DNA of 64,000 nucleotides from Cupriavidus pauculus (GCF_003854935.1 NZ_CP033970.1:1833730-1897729); one strand, 5' to 3'; positions 51,775 through 61,373 are shown, numbered from the stretch's first letter. Program-made: numbers and translations. Notes: generated by a model from the letters alone, not told the origin.

Positions 51775-52932
51775 TCAGAAGATGTGGCGCATGCCCAGCG
51801 AAATGCCAAGCTGGCCGCTGGCATCGGGCGTCTTGTAGTAGACCTGCGACGTCGACGGCAGGTAGCCGACCGACTGGCCGTTGGGCAGGTACGAGATGTT
51901 GTCCCAGTTCAGCGACGCATTGCGCGCGTAGTTGACCGCGAAGAACACGTCGGTGCGCTTGGACAGGCTGTAGTCGGCCAGCGCCAGGTACTGCTGCGGG
52001 TTCTTCGGATTGGTCGACACGCCGTTGATGCGCGCCGCCTTGATGTCGTCGTAGTAGTAGGCCAGCGTCAGGCGCAGCGCCGCCGACGCGTCCCAGCTCA
52101 CGCCGGCCCAGTACATGTCGTCGCGATGGGGCAGCAGCGTGGGCGTGCCCGTGGCCGGCGCCACCGAATTGCCCCAGCGATAACCCGCCACCATCTTGAC
52201 CGGCCCCAGCCGGTAGCTGCCGCCCACCATGGCGCGCATGTCGCGGCCGTGGTCGTTCGATCCCGACGTGCCGGCCGCCTGCGCCGTGTTCAGCGTCTTG
52301 ACCTCGTCATAGGCCGCCGCCAGCCCCAGCGGCCCGGCGTTGTACTGCAGGCCCACGCCGTAGGCCGAGCCGGCCGCGAACGTGCCCGAGCGCTCGCCGA
52401 ACGACCAGTGGGCCATCGCCGTGACCGGGCCGAACGTGCCCTGGTACTGGACCATGTTGTTCTCGCGGAAGTTCGGGCCGGCGATGCCCACCACCGGCTC
52501 GAACTCCGGCGCGTACGCCACCGGCGTGAAGCTGCCCATCGTCAGGAACGCGGACGTGTACTGGCGTCCGAACGTCAGCTTGCCCCACGGGTTCTGCACG
52601 CCCACGAACGCCTGGCGGCCGAACAGCAGCCCGCCGTTGCCCAGCCGGCCGTCGTCGGCGTTGAACTGGTTTTCCAGCACGAACAGGCTCTTCAGGCCGC
52701 CGCCCAGGTCTTCCACGCCGCGCAGGCCGAAACGCGACTGCGCGATGCCCGACGAGTTCATGAACACGGCGGAGCCGCTGCCCGGCGCCAGCACGCCATT
52801 GCTGGTGTTCTGGACGTGGTTGACGTACTGGATGCTGGTGGTCACGACGCCATAGAGCGTCACGGACGATTGGGCCCAGGCGGCTGGCGCCAGCAGCGCG
52901 CCGGCGACAGCGGCGAACAGCGTCTTCTTCAT
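51775..52932 (-). CDS. Trimeric porin, Burkholderiales OmpC/OmpQ type
   Basis: A 385-residue outer-membrane porin. The signal peptide ends near AAWAQ and the mature chain opens with SSVTLYGVVTTSIQYV, the hallmark of the family. A 16-stranded pattern follows, with the L3-like FGRQYTSAFLTMGSF segment and a terminal LGISLGMRHIF ending in Phe. The ATG at 52932 starts the signal; the frame upstream to 53070 is not coding. A TetR-family gene is divergent, and strong inverted repeats between them point to shared control. Confidence 0.93.
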   Translation of the reverse strand: MKKTLFAAVAGALLAPAAWAQSSVTLYGVVTTSIQYVNHVQNTSNGVLAPGSGSAVFMNSSGIAQSRFGLRGVEDLGGGLKSLFVLENQFNADDGRLGNGGLLFGRQAFVGVQNPWGKLTFGRQYTSAFLTMGSFTPVAYAPEFEPVVGIAGPNFRENNMVQYQGTFGPVTAMAHWSFGERSGTFAAGSAYGVGLQYNAGPLGLAAAYDEVKTLNTAQAAGTSGSNDHGRDMRAMVGGSYRLGPVKMVAGYRWGNSVAPATGTPTLLPHRDDMYWAGVSWDASAALRLTLAYYYDDIKAARINGVSTNPKNPQQYLALADYSLSKRTDVFFAVNYARNASLNWDNISYLPNGQSVGYLPSTSQVYYKTPDASGQLGISLGMRHIF

Positions 52933-53019
52933 TGTTTGTGGTTCCGAGAGGGAGTGGCTGATGGCGCCAGTGGTCTCCTCCGTCCGGCGCCCGACGCACG
53001 GCCGTTGCCGGCCGCATTC

Positions 53020-53050
53020 TGCCGGATTAATCCCTTGTATTAATCCGGCA
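53020..53050. promoter_or_regulatory. Perfect inverted repeat in porin/TetR gap
   Basis: Twelve-base arms TGCCGGATTAAT and ATTAATCCGGCA flank a seven-base spacer, about 88 bases upstream of the porin ATG. A TetR-family operator overlapping the porin promoter is likely. Confidence 0.7.
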
Positions 53051-53130
53051 TGGACGCAGGCTAATGGCATCCGGCGGTTCAGATAGCTAGGGCTTTCCCG
53101 AAGCGGGTATGAAATTGAAGGAATTACGAT

Positions 53131-53154
53131 GCGGATCAGATGTCGGACATCCGC
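53131..53154. promoter_or_regulatory. Inverted repeat near the TetR gene
   Basis: Outer arms GCGGAT and ATCCGC enclose the inner repeat GATGTC-G-GACATC (53139-53151). It lies 62 bases upstream of the TetR start at 53216 and may be an autoregulatory site or a site for another regulator. Confidence 0.5.
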
Positions 53155-53215
53155 TTTTTCCGTATCCTTGCGAAGCTTTCATTTCGATAACGACAAGCCT
53201 CCACGCAAAGCCCCC

Positions 53216-53989
53216 ATGAAGCTCAAGCAAGCGCGCGCCCTGATCGCCGACGAGCCCCGCACCCCGGCCGCCCCCCGGCCGCGCCGCGCGGCGCCAGCCG
53301 AGACGGCCCCGGCCGACGACGCCACGGCGCCCGACAGCCGCGACGGGCTGACCGACACCGCGCGGCGCATCCTGGAGATCGCCGAGCGGCTGTTTGCGGA
53401 GCAAGGGGTGGAGCAGGTGCCGCTACGGCAGATCGTGGTGGAAAGCGGCCAGCGCAACCGGTCCGCCCTGCACTATCACTTTGGCTCGCGCGAGGCGCTG
53501 GTCAGCCACCTGCTGAACCGGCGGCTGCACCAGGTCAACGAGATCCGCCACCGCTACCTGGACGCGCTGGAAGGCCGCGGGCAGCCCATCGACATCCACG
53601 GCGTGGTGCAAGCCACCATCCGCCCGCTGGTCGACGTGGTCCTGCACACGGACTGGGGCACCCACTACCTGCAGGTGCTGGCGCAGACCACGTTCAGCCC
53701 CGGCCTGCTCAACAAGGGCCTGGTCGACAAGACGGCCATGAGCGCGCTGTACCGCGTGCGCGAGCACGTGTACGGCCTGCTGCCGGACGTGCCGCGGCCC
53801 GTCATGAAGCTGCGGCTGATCTGGTTCATGGACACGGTGGTCTATTCGCTCGCCCACTGGGTGCGCGAGCGCGGCAAGCGCGTGCGCAGCGATCCGCCGG
53901 TGGAGGAACTGGTCGACTTCTGCGCGGCGGCGCTGGCCGGGCCACGGCCGCCGCCATCGCCACCGGGCCGGCCGGCGCGGACGCGCTAG
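53216..53989 (+). CDS. TetR-family transcriptional regulator
   Basis: A 257-residue TetR regulator. A 50-residue Ala/Pro-rich basic leader precedes the HTH (LTDTARRILEIAERLFAEQG; then QIVVESGQRNRSALHYHFGS at about 83-102). The C-terminal helical domain has aromatic-rich stretches (HTDWGTHYLQVLAQTTFSPG). The start at 53216 is one of two possible; the frame is also open from 53129, but that would lie over the inverted repeat. It is divergent from the porin gene. Confidence 0.88.
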   Translation: MKLKQARALIADEPRTPAAPRPRRAAPAETAPADDATAPDSRDGLTDTARRILEIAERLFAEQGVEQVPLRQIVVESGQRNRSALHYHFGSREALVSHLLNRRLHQVNEIRHRYLDALEGRGQPIDIHGVVQATIRPLVDVVLHTDWGTHYLQVLAQTTFSPGLLNKGLVDKTAMSALYRVREHVYGLLPDVPRPVMKLRLIWFMDTVVYSLAHWVRERGKRVRSDPPVEELVDFCAAALAGPRPPPSPPGRPARTR

Positions 53990-54040
53990 CCGCCTACGCC
54001 CGTCCGGCGCCCTTCCCGCCCGCCCGGCGACCGCTGCCGG

Positions 54041-57000
54041 TCAGCCCGCCGCGCGCGCCGCGTCCGGTGCGTCCGGCGCCGTGCGTGCCAGCACCGGCAC
54101 CAGCGCGGCCCCGGTGTGGCTGGCCTTGATGCGCGCCAGCGCCTCCGGATCGGCCGATCCGACGATGGTGCCGCCCTGCGCGCCGCCTTCCGGCCCCAGG
54201 TCGATGATCCAGTCGGCCTCGGCAATCACGTCGAGGTCGTGCTCGATCACCACCACGCTATGGCCGCCATCGGTCAGCCGGTGCAGCACGCGGATCAGCC
54301 GCGCCACGTCGGCCATGTGCAGGCCCACGGTGGGCTCGTCCAGCACGTAGAGCGTGTGCGCCGCCTTCTGGCCGCGCCGCGTGATGTCGTCGCGCACCTT
54401 CGACAGCTCGGTGACCAGCTTGATCCGCTGCGCCTCGCCGCCGGACAGCGTTGGCGACGGCTGGCCCAGCGTCAGGTAGCCCAGCCCCACGTCCTTCATC
54501 AGCTGCAGCGGATGCGCGATCTGCGTGATGGCGGCGAAGAACGCCACGGCCTCGTCGATCTCCATCGTCAGCACGTCGCCAATGTTCTTGCCGCGCCACG
54601 TCACCGCCAGCGTCTCCGGGTTGAAGCGCTGGCCATGGCAGACGTCGCACGGCACCTTCACATCGGGCAGGAAGCTCATGCCGATGGTGCGCACGCCCTG
54701 GCCCTCGCAGGCCGGGCAGCGCCCCTCGCTGGTATTGAACGAGAACCGCGACGCGCTGTAGCCGCGCGCCTTGGCCTCCAGCGTCTCCGCGAACAGCTTG
54801 CGGATCGCGTCCCAGACGCCGATATAGGTGGCCGGGCACGAGCGCGGCGTCTTGCCGATCGGCGTCTGGTCCACTTCGAGCACGCGGTCGATCGATTCCC
54901 AGCCGCTGATGGCCTCGCAGCCATGCCAGGCATGGGCCACGCTGAGCTGCCGGGTCGCCGTCGGCTTGCCGGCCTTTTCAGCCGCCGCGCGGGCGCGGCG
55001 CGTGGCCGGCGACGACATCACCGAGCGGCCCACCGCATCCAGCAGGTTGGTCATCAGCACGTCGCGCGCCAGCGTGGACTTGCCCGACCCCGACACGCCG
55101 GTGATGGCCACTAGGCGTCCGAGCGGAATGCGGGCCGTCACGTCGCGCAGGTTGTGCAGGTGCGCGCCGTGCACGGTCAGCCATTGCGCGGGCTCGGCTT
55201 CCTTGCCGGCCCGGGCAGGCCGTACCGGCCGGCGCGGCTGCAGCGGGTGGATCATCGGCCGGGCCAGGAAGCGGCCGGTCGTGGAATCGGGCGCCGCCGC
55301 CAGCGCGGCCACGCCACCCTGGGCCACCAGGTTGCCGCCGCGCTTGCCCGCGCCGGGGCCGATGTCGATGATGTGGTCGGCGCGCCGGATCGTGTCCTCG
55401 TCATGCTCCACCACCACCAGCGTGTTGCCCTTGTCGCCCAGCTTGCGCAGGGCGTCGAGCAGGATCTGGTTGTCGCGCGGATGCAGGCCGATGGTCGGCT
55501 CGTCCAGCACGTAGCAGACACCCTGCAGGTTGCTGCCAAGCTGCGCGGCCAGCCGGATCCGCTGCGCTTCGCCGCCGGACAGGCTCGGCGCGGCACGGTC
55601 GAGGCTCAGGTAGCCCAGCCCCACCTCCTCCAGAAACTGCAGGCGGCTGGCGATCTCGGTCACCACGTCGCGGGCGATCTCTGCGTCGCGGCCCGTCAGC
55701 CGCAGGCCGTCGACCCAGCGCCGGGTGTCCGATACCGTCCACTGCGCCACGTCGGTAATCGCGTTGGTGTCGAAGGTCACAGCCCGCGCCACGTCGTTCA
55801 GGCGCGTGCCGCCGCAATCCGGACATGGCGTATCGGCCACGCCTTCGGGCTCCTGCTCCTCCGACGGCAGCGTCTGCTCGCGGCCGCGGTCGTCGCCACC
55901 CACGACGGTGTCGTCGTAGGCCGCGCGCTGCTCGCCGGTCAGCGCCAGCCCGGTGCCCACGCAGGTGCCGCACCAGCCGTGCTTGCTGTTGTACGAGAAC
56001 ATGCGCGGATCGAGTTCCGGATAGCTCGTGCCGCAGACCGGACAGGCGCGCTTGGTCGAGAACACCACCGTCTCGCACTCGTGCGTGGTGCCGCACTGCA
56101 TCGCGTCGCTCAGGCCGTCCAGCGGGGCCAGCAGGTGCATCACGCCCTTGCCGGCTTCCAGCGTCTGGTCCAGCAGCGCGCGCAGCGCCGCCTCGTTATC
56201 TGGCGAAACGACGATGTCGCCGACCGGCAGCTCGATCGTGTGCTCGCGGAAGCGGTCCAGCCGCGGCCACGGGTCCACGGGCAAGAATTCGCCGTCGACG
56301 CGCAGGTGCGTATTGCCGCGCGCCTTGGCCCACTTGGCCAGGTCGGTATAGACGCCCTTGCGGTTAACCACCAGCGGCGCCAGCAGGCCCACGTGCTGGC
56401 CGCGATAGTTGCGCAGCAGTTGCGCGGCAATCGACGCGGGGCTCTGGGACGTCACCGGCGCGCCGTCGTGCACGCAATGCTGGATGCCCAGCTTGACGTA
56501 GAGCAGGCGCAGGAAGTGCCAGACCTCGGACGTCGTCGCCACGGTACTCTTGCGCCCGCCGCGCGACAGCCGCTGCTCGATGGCCACGGTCGGGGGGATG
56601 CCATAGACCGCGTCCACCTCCGGGCGGCCCGCCGGCTGCACGATCGACCGTGCATAGGCGTTCAGCGATTCCAGGTAGCGCCGCTGACCTTCGTGGAACA
56701 GGATGTCGAACGCCAGCGTCGACTTTCCCGACCCGGACACGCCGGTGATGACGTTGAACTTGCCATGCGGGATATCGACGTTCAGCGCCTTGAGGTTGTG
56801 CTCATGAGCGTTGACGATGCGCACCACGCCCTCGCCTTCCACGGCGCGGCGCGCCCGGGCCGCCTGCACCGCCGCCTGCAGCGGCAAGCCGTGGCGGGCC
56901 TGTTCCTCGCGCTCCGCCGCCAGCGTGCCGGCCTCGCCGAGCGCCTGGTCGTAGGCCACCAGCGCGTGCCCGGTATGCGAGTCCGGGCAGCCCTTGACCG

Positions 57001-59905
57001 TCTCGGGCGTGCCCACGCACAGCACCTGCCCACCGGCGTCGCCGCCTTCCGGCCCCAGGTCGATGATCCAGTCTGAGGCGCGGATCACGTCCAGGTTGTG
57101 CTCGATCACGATCAGCGAGTGGCCGCCGTCCAGCAGCTTGCCGAACGCCCGCATCAGCTTGGCGATATCGTCGAAATGCAGGCCGGTGGTCGGTTCGTCG
57201 AACATGAACAGCCGCTTCGGCAGCACCACGGCCTTGCGGTTCTTTGCCGGATGGGCGGCGGCCGTCTCGGCCAGGAAGCCGGCCAGCTTCAGGCGCTGGG
57301 CCTCGCCGCCCGACAGCGTCGGCACGGGCTGGCCCAGCTTCACGTATTCCAGGCCCACGTCGGCAATCGGCGCCAGCACGCGCAGCACGGCGCCGTCGCC
57401 CTCGAACAGCGCCGTGGCCTCGCTGACGGTCAGCTCCAGCACGTCGGCCACGCTCAGCAGGCGCGGCGCCTGTCCGCGCGCGGCGCGCTCGATCTTGACC
57501 TCCAGCACTTCGGCGCGATAGCGGGTGCCGTCGCAGTCCGGGCAACGCAGGTAGACGTCGGACAGGAACTGCATCTCCACGTGCTCGAAGCCCGAGCCGC
57601 CGCAGGTGGGGCATCGGCCATCGCCCGAGTTGAAGCTGAACGTGCCGGCCGTGTAGCCGCGCTGCAGCGCCAGCGGCGCCTTGGCGAACAGCTTGCGGAT
57701 CTCGTCGAACGCGCCCACGTAGCTGGCCGGGTTGGACCGCGCGGTCTTGCCGATCGGCGACTGGTCGACGAACACGACGTCATCGACCAGCTCGGCCCCG
57801 GCCAAGTTGCGGAACGCGCCCGGCGACTCGGTGGCCTTGCCGAAATGGCGCGCCATCGCCGGGTAGAGCACGTCCTGCAGCAGCGTGGACTTGCCCGAGC
57901 CCGACACGCCCGTCACGCAGACCAGCCGGTTCAGCGGAATCTCGACCGTCACGTCCTTGAGGTTGTGCTCCGTCGCGCCTTCCAGCCGCAGGCGCGGGGT
58001 GCCGTCGTCCACGGGGCGCAGCTGCCAGTCCGTGGCGTCGGTCACGCGCCGGCGGCCACCCAGGTAGTCGCCAGTCAGCGTCGGCTCGCCGCGGATGGTC
58101 TCGGGCGTGCCGTCGAAGATGATCGACCCGCCGCGCTCGCCGGGGCCGGGGCCCATGTCGATCAGGCGGTCGGCGGCCAGCATGACCGACGGGTCGTGCT
58201 CCACCACCACAAGCGTGTTGCCCGCGTCGCGCAGCCGGTGCATTGCCTCGACAATGCGGTTCAGGTCGCGCGGATGCAGGCCGATGCTGGGCTCGTCGAG
58301 CACGAACAGCGTGTTGACCAGCGACGTGCCCAGCGCGGTCGTCAGGTTGATCCTCTGCACCTCGCCGCCGGACAGCGTGCGGCTCTGGCGGTCCAGCGTC
58401 AGGTAGCCCAGGCCCACGTCGCACAGGTACTTGAGCCGCGTGCGCACTTCGGCCAGCAGCAGCTTGAGCGCGTCGTCCAGCAACGCGGTGGGCAGCGTCA
58501 GGTCGTCGAAGAAGCGCCGGATACGCGCGATCGGCATCAGCATCAGGTCGTGCACGGTCAGGCCCGGCAACGATTCGAGCTGGCTGCGGTCCCAGTCCAC
58601 GCCACGCGGCAGGAAGCGGCCGGCCGGCGCCAGCACGGCGTCGGCGTTGTCCCGGCTGCCCAGGCGCCACAGCAGCGCCTCGGTCTTGAGCCGGGCGCCG
58701 CCGCAGGTCTCGCACGGCGTGTAGCTGCGGTACTTCGACAGCAGCACGCGGATGTGCATCTTGTACGCCTTCGACTCCAGGTAGTTGAAGAAGCGCATCA
58801 CGCCGTACCACTGCTTGTTCCACTGGCCCGTCCAGTCCGGCGACCCGTGGATGACCCAGTGCTGCTCGGCCTCGGTGAGCTGGTTCCACGGCAGGTCGCG
58901 CGGGATGCCGGCCTTGGCGGCGTAGCGCATCAGGTCGTCCTGGCACTCCTTCCAGGCCGGCGTCTGCATCGGCTTGATCGCGCCGTCGCGCAGCGACTTG
59001 CGGCCGTCGGGGATCACCAGGCCCAGGTCCACGCCGATGACGCGCCCGAAGCCGCGGCACGTTTCGCAGGCGCCATAGGCCGAGTTGAACGAGAACAGCG
59101 CCGGCTGCGGATCGGCGTAGCGGATGTCGCTCTCGGGGCTGTGCAGGCCCGTGGAGAACTTCCAGACCGGGCCCTCGCCGTCATCGGTCACCACGTTCAC
59201 GCTGACCCGCCCGCCGCCGCGCTTCAGCGACGCCTCGATGGCCTCCACGGCGCGGGCTTTTTCCACGTTGCCGATGCGGAAGCGGTCTGCCACCACGTCC
59301 AGCACCTTGCGCCGGCCCGTGGGCGATTCCACGATCCGCTGGCCGTGCACGCGGGTATAGCCGCTGACCGACAGCCACTGCGCCACCTCGTCCTCGGTGG
59401 CCGACTCCGGCAGTTCCACCGGAAACGTGACCACCAGCCGCGCATCGGCAAACGGCTGCCCGGCCGCGGTGCGGGCCTGCAGCTCGGCGTAGATGGTCTC
59501 GGGGGAATCGTGGCGCACCGGCAGCGCGCTCTGCTTGTCGAACAGCTCGGCCGCGCGGGCGTAGAGCAGCTTCAGGTGATCGTTCAGCTCCGTCATCGTG
59601 CCGACCGTGGAGCGCGAGCTGCGCACCGGGTTGGTCTGGTCGATGGCGATGGCGGGCGGCACGCCGTCCACCTTGTCCACCTGCGGACGGTCCATGCGGT
59701 CCAGGAACTGGCGCGCATAGGCGCTGAAGGTCTCGACGTAGCGACGCTGCCCTTCGGCGTACAGGGTGTCGAACACGAGGCTCGACTTGCCCGACCCGGA
59801 CGGCCCCGTCACGACGGTCATCTGCCCCGTGTGCAGGTCCAGATCAATGTTCTTGAGATTGTGCTGACGGGCGCCGCGAATGCGAATGGTGCCGGAATCT
59901 GACAA
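54041..59905 (-). CDS. uvrA: Tandem-duplicated UvrA (double-length excinuclease ABC subunit A)
   Basis: A 1954-residue protein, about twice normal UvrA (~940). The N-terminal half (1 to about 1010) and C-terminal half (about 1030-1954) are each a full UvrA with two ABC domains. Walker A motifs lie near residues 35 (GPSGSGKSS), 668, 1057 and 1603 (each GVSGSGKST), each paired with LSGGE signatures. The late zinc modules are complete (CPTCGGSG with CPDCDG; CPACEGQG with CDVCHG). In the first half the first zinc module keeps only CETCRGFG, and its CPxCG pair is replaced, while the second half keeps CPVCGTSYPELDPRMFS. The start is TTG at 59905, after GAGG. A LexA box lies about 96 bases upstream. 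It should recognise DNA damage for excision repair, or sense drugs or DNA adducts as UvrA2 types do. Confidence 0.95.
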   Translation of the reverse strand: MSDSGTIRIRGARQHNLKNIDLDLHTGQMTVVTGPSGSGKSSLVFDTLYAEGQRRYVETFSAYARQFLDRMDRPQVDKVDGVPPAIAIDQTNPVRSSRSTVGTMTELNDHLKLLYARAAELFDKQSALPVRHDSPETIYAELQARTAAGQPFADARLVVTFPVELPESATEDEVAQWLSVSGYTRVHGQRIVESPTGRRKVLDVVADRFRIGNVEKARAVEAIEASLKRGGGRVSVNVVTDDGEGPVWKFSTGLHSPESDIRYADPQPALFSFNSAYGACETCRGFGRVIGVDLGLVIPDGRKSLRDGAIKPMQTPAWKECQDDLMRYAAKAGIPRDLPWNQLTEAEQHWVIHGSPDWTGQWNKQWYGVMRFFNYLESKAYKMHIRVLLSKYRSYTPCETCGGARLKTEALLWRLGSRDNADAVLAPAGRFLPRGVDWDRSQLESLPGLTVHDLMLMPIARIRRFFDDLTLPTALLDDALKLLLAEVRTRLKYLCDVGLGYLTLDRQSRTLSGGEVQRINLTTALGTSLVNTLFVLDEPSIGLHPRDLNRIVEAMHRLRDAGNTLVVVEHDPSVMLAADRLIDMGPGPGERGGSIIFDGTPETIRGEPTLTGDYLGGRRRVTDATDWQLRPVDDGTPRLRLEGATEHNLKDVTVEIPLNRLVCVTGVSGSGKSTLLQDVLYPAMARHFGKATESPGAFRNLAGAELVDDVVFVDQSPIGKTARSNPASYVGAFDEIRKLFAKAPLALQRGYTAGTFSFNSGDGRCPTCGGSGFEHVEMQFLSDVYLRCPDCDGTRYRAEVLEVKIERAARGQAPRLLSVADVLELTVSEATALFEGDGAVLRVLAPIADVGLEYVKLGQPVPTLSGGEAQRLKLAGFLAETAAAHPAKNRKAVVLPKRLFMFDEPTTGLHFDDIAKLMRAFGKLLDGGHSLIVIEHNLDVIRASDWIIDLGPEGGDAGGQVLCVGTPETVKGCPDSHTGHALVAYDQALGEAGTLAAEREEQARHGLPLQAAVQAARARRAVEGEGVVRIVNAHEHNLKALNVDIPHGKFNVITGVSGSGKSTLAFDILFHEGQRRYLESLNAYARSIVQPAGRPEVDAVYGIPPTVAIEQRLSRGGRKSTVATTSEVWHFLRLLYVKLGIQHCVHDGAPVTSQSPASIAAQLLRNYRGQHVGLLAPLVVNRKGVYTDLAKWAKARGNTHLRVDGEFLPVDPWPRLDRFREHTIELPVGDIVVSPDNEAALRALLDQTLEAGKGVMHLLAPLDGLSDAMQCGTTHECETVVFSTKRACPVCGTSYPELDPRMFSYNSKHGWCGTCVGTGLALTGEQRAAYDDTVVGGDDRGREQTLPSEEQEPEGVADTPCPDCGGTRLNDVARAVTFDTNAITDVAQWTVSDTRRWVDGLRLTGRDAEIARDVVTEIASRLQFLEEVGLGYLSLDRAAPSLSGGEAQRIRLAAQLGSNLQGVCYVLDEPTIGLHPRDNQILLDALRKLGDKGNTLVVVEHDEDTIRRADHIIDIGPGAGKRGGNLVAQGGVAALAAAPDSTTGRFLARPMIHPLQPRRPVRPARAGKEAEPAQWLTVHGAHLHNLRDVTARIPLGRLVAITGVSGSGKSTLARDVLMTNLLDAVGRSVMSSPATRRARAAAEKAGKPTATRQLSVAHAWHGCEAISGWESIDRVLEVDQTPIGKTPRSCPATYIGVWDAIRKLFAETLEAKARGYSASRFSFNTSEGRCPACEGQGVRTIGMSFLPDVKVPCDVCHGQRFNPETLAVTWRGKNIGDVLTMEIDEAVAFFAAITQIAHPLQLMKDVGLGYLTLGQPSPTLSGGEAQRIKLVTELSKVRDDITRRGQKAAHTLYVLDEPTVGLHMADVARLIRVLHRLTDGGHSVVVIEHDLDVIAEADWIIDLGPEGGAQGGTIVGSADPEALARIKASHTGAALVPVLARTAPDAPDAARAAG

Positions 59906-60000
59906 TTTCTTGCCTCGAATCAGTAGGTTGGAAGCGAAACCTGAAGTGTTGCATGCACTTGGCTGCGCAGGGCTCCGGAGGCGGAGGTGCCGTAACTATA

Positions 60001-60016
60001 CTGTATAAACGTACAG
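60001..60016. promoter_or_regulatory. LexA (SOS) box upstream of double uvrA
   Basis: CTGTATAAACGTACAG matches CTGT-N8-ACAG exactly. It lies 96-111 bases upstream of the minus-strand uvrA start and 150 bases from the plus-strand toxin gene. Damage-inducible control of uvrA is the natural reading. Confidence 0.85.
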
Positions 60017-60122
60017 CCTTCCTGACAGCCAGCAGACAATTCTGATTCTGGCGCCAAGGGATGGACGCGCCGCCAAACCGTCCGCTACATTGCCCTCGAC
60101 CGCCAAGCCGCCCCCGGATACA

Positions 60123-60158
60123 GCAAACTTTGTTTGCAATGAATTAGCTTTATGCTAA
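60123..60158. promoter_or_regulatory. Two inverted repeats upstream of RelE/XRE module
   Basis: GCAAAC-TTT-GTTTGC at 60123-60137 and TTAGC-TTTAT-GCTAA at 60144-60158 are adjacent inverted repeats. The second ends eight bases before the toxin ATG at 60166. They are likely operator sites for the XRE-type antitoxin. Confidence 0.6.
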
Positions 60159-60165
60159 CCTCGGG

Positions 60166-60426
60166 ATGCAGCACACGATCGACTTCACCAGACAGGCTAC
60201 ACAGCAGTTGTTGGCGATGCCACGAAACATTGCCGCCAACATCCGCGCCAAGATCGACTTGCTGGCGGCCAATCCGTACGCGCCGAACCAGAACGTCAGG
60301 AAACTTGCCGGCCGGGATGCCTTCCGGCTCCGCGTGGGCGACTGGCGCGTCGTGTACAGGATCGAGGCCGGGCAACTGGTGATCGTGGTGCTGACCGTCA
60401 AATCCCGTGGGAGTGCCTATTCATGA
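60166..60426 (+). CDS. RelE/ParE-superfamily toxin
   Basis: An 86-residue RelE/ParE fold toxin. Family pattern is seen in LLAMPRNIAANIRAKIDLLA, then NVRKLAGRDAFRLRVGDWRV and VVYRIEAGQLVIVVLTVKSRG. RelE members cut ribosome-bound mRNA; the basic C-terminus suits this, though ParE-type gyrase targeting cannot be excluded. The gene overlaps the antitoxin gene as ATGA and lies first in the operon, the HigBA-like order. Confidence 0.88.
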   Translation: MQHTIDFTRQATQQLLAMPRNIAANIRAKIDLLAANPYAPNQNVRKLAGRDAFRLRVGDWRVVYRIEAGQLVIVVLTVKSRGSAYS

Positions 60427-60836
60427 ACGCCATCCAATTCATCGAGCGTGACGGCCAACGCGAGTACGCGATCGTGCCGATCGACATCTGGGAGCGGGTC
60501 CGCGAACTCGTCGAGGATGCCGAAGACGTGCTGCTTCACGACGCCGCCGTGGCGGCCGACGACGGCTTTCGCGTGCCGTCCGCCGTGGTGGACGCGCTGC
60601 TGGCCGGCGACCATCCCGTCAAGGCGTGGCGCATGCACCGCCGCCTGACCCAGGACGCCCTGGCCACGGCCGCCGGCCTCAGCAAGCCCTACCTGAGCCA
60701 GATCGAAACCCGCAAGCGCGACGGCAGCGTGGACGTGCTGCGGGCCCTGGCCACGGCGCTCGGGGTGCCGCTCGACGCGCTGGTCGAGCGCCCTGCGGCT
60801 AGCCCTGCTGCGGCAGCTTCCAGCCCGGCCGGATGA
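60423..60836 (+). CDS. XRE-type antitoxin with N-terminal Phd-like segment
   Basis: A 137-residue antitoxin. Residues 1 to about 55 ([20 protein letters not shown] and [17 protein letters not shown]) resemble the short Phd/RelB-type toxin-binding segment. Residues 66-120 form an XRE/Cro HTH ([43 protein letters not shown]), followed by an Ala/Pro/Ser tail. This joins two antitoxin styles in one chain. Start and toxin stop overlap by four bases. It overlaps the convergent msrA gene by 38 bases. Confidence 0.88.
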   Translation: MNAIQFIERDGQREYAIVPIDIWERVRELVEDAEDVLLHDAAVAADDGFRVPSAVVDALLAGDHPVKAWRMHRRLTQDALATAAGLSKPYLSQIETRKRDGSVDVLRALATALGVPLDALVERPAASPAAAASSPAG

Positions 60837-61305
60837 AGTGGCAGGTATAGCCGTTGGGAATCCGTTCCAGATAGTCCTGATGCTCGGGCTCCGCTTCCCA
60901 GAACGGGCCGGCCGGCACGATCTCCGTGACGACCTTGCCGGGCCAGAGGCCCGACGCGTTCACGTCGGCCACGGTCTGCTCGGCCACGCGCTTCTGGGCG
61001 TCGTCGCGGTAGAAGATGGCCGAGCGGTAGCTGGTGCCGACGTCGTTGCCCTGCCGGTTCCGCGTGGTCGGATCGTGGATCTGGAAGAAGAATTCGAGGA
61101 TCTGGCGGTAGCTGATCTGGCCGGGATCGAACACGATCTCGATCCCCTCCGCATGGGTGCCGTGGTTGCGGTACGTGGCATTGGGCACGTCGCCACCGGT
61201 GTAGCCCACGCGCGTGGTCAGCACGCCGGGGTAGCGGCGCAGCAGGTCCTGCATGCCCCAGAAGCAGCCGCCGGCCAGGATCGCGGTTTCGGTTTGTGTC
61301 GTCAT
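60799..61305 (-). CDS. msrA: Peptide methionine sulfoxide reductase MsrA
   Basis: A 168-residue repair enzyme that reduces Met-S-sulfoxide. The catalytic GCFWGMQD motif lies near residues 12-19, and the conserved [32 protein letters not shown] and [10 protein letters not shown] blocks follow. The C-terminal [13 protein letters not shown] shows no late resolving cysteine pair. The ATG at 61305 gives the standard start; the frame to 61356 is rejected. It is divergent from the UDG-family gene. Confidence 0.95.
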   Translation of the reverse strand: MTTQTETAILAGGCFWGMQDLLRRYPGVLTTRVGYTGGDVPNATYRNHGTHAEGIEIVFDPGQISYRQILEFFFQIHDPTTRNRQGNDVGTSYRSAIFYRDDAQKRVAEQTVADVNASGLWPGKVVTEIVPAGPFWEAEPEHQDYLERIPNGYTCHFIRPGWKLPQQG

Positions 61306-61373
61306 GGTCGTGTTCCATCGCAATGCATCGAGCCTCGTAATATACGCACACGCCACGGAATCCGCTTGCCACG

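Noticed and set aside
57098-59902. 934-codon plus-strand frame opposite uvrA, and a second of 640 codons at 55154-57076
   Set aside because: High-GC codon bias in uvrA removes stops on the opposite strand. The translated sequences are Arg/His/Gln-rich with no domain.
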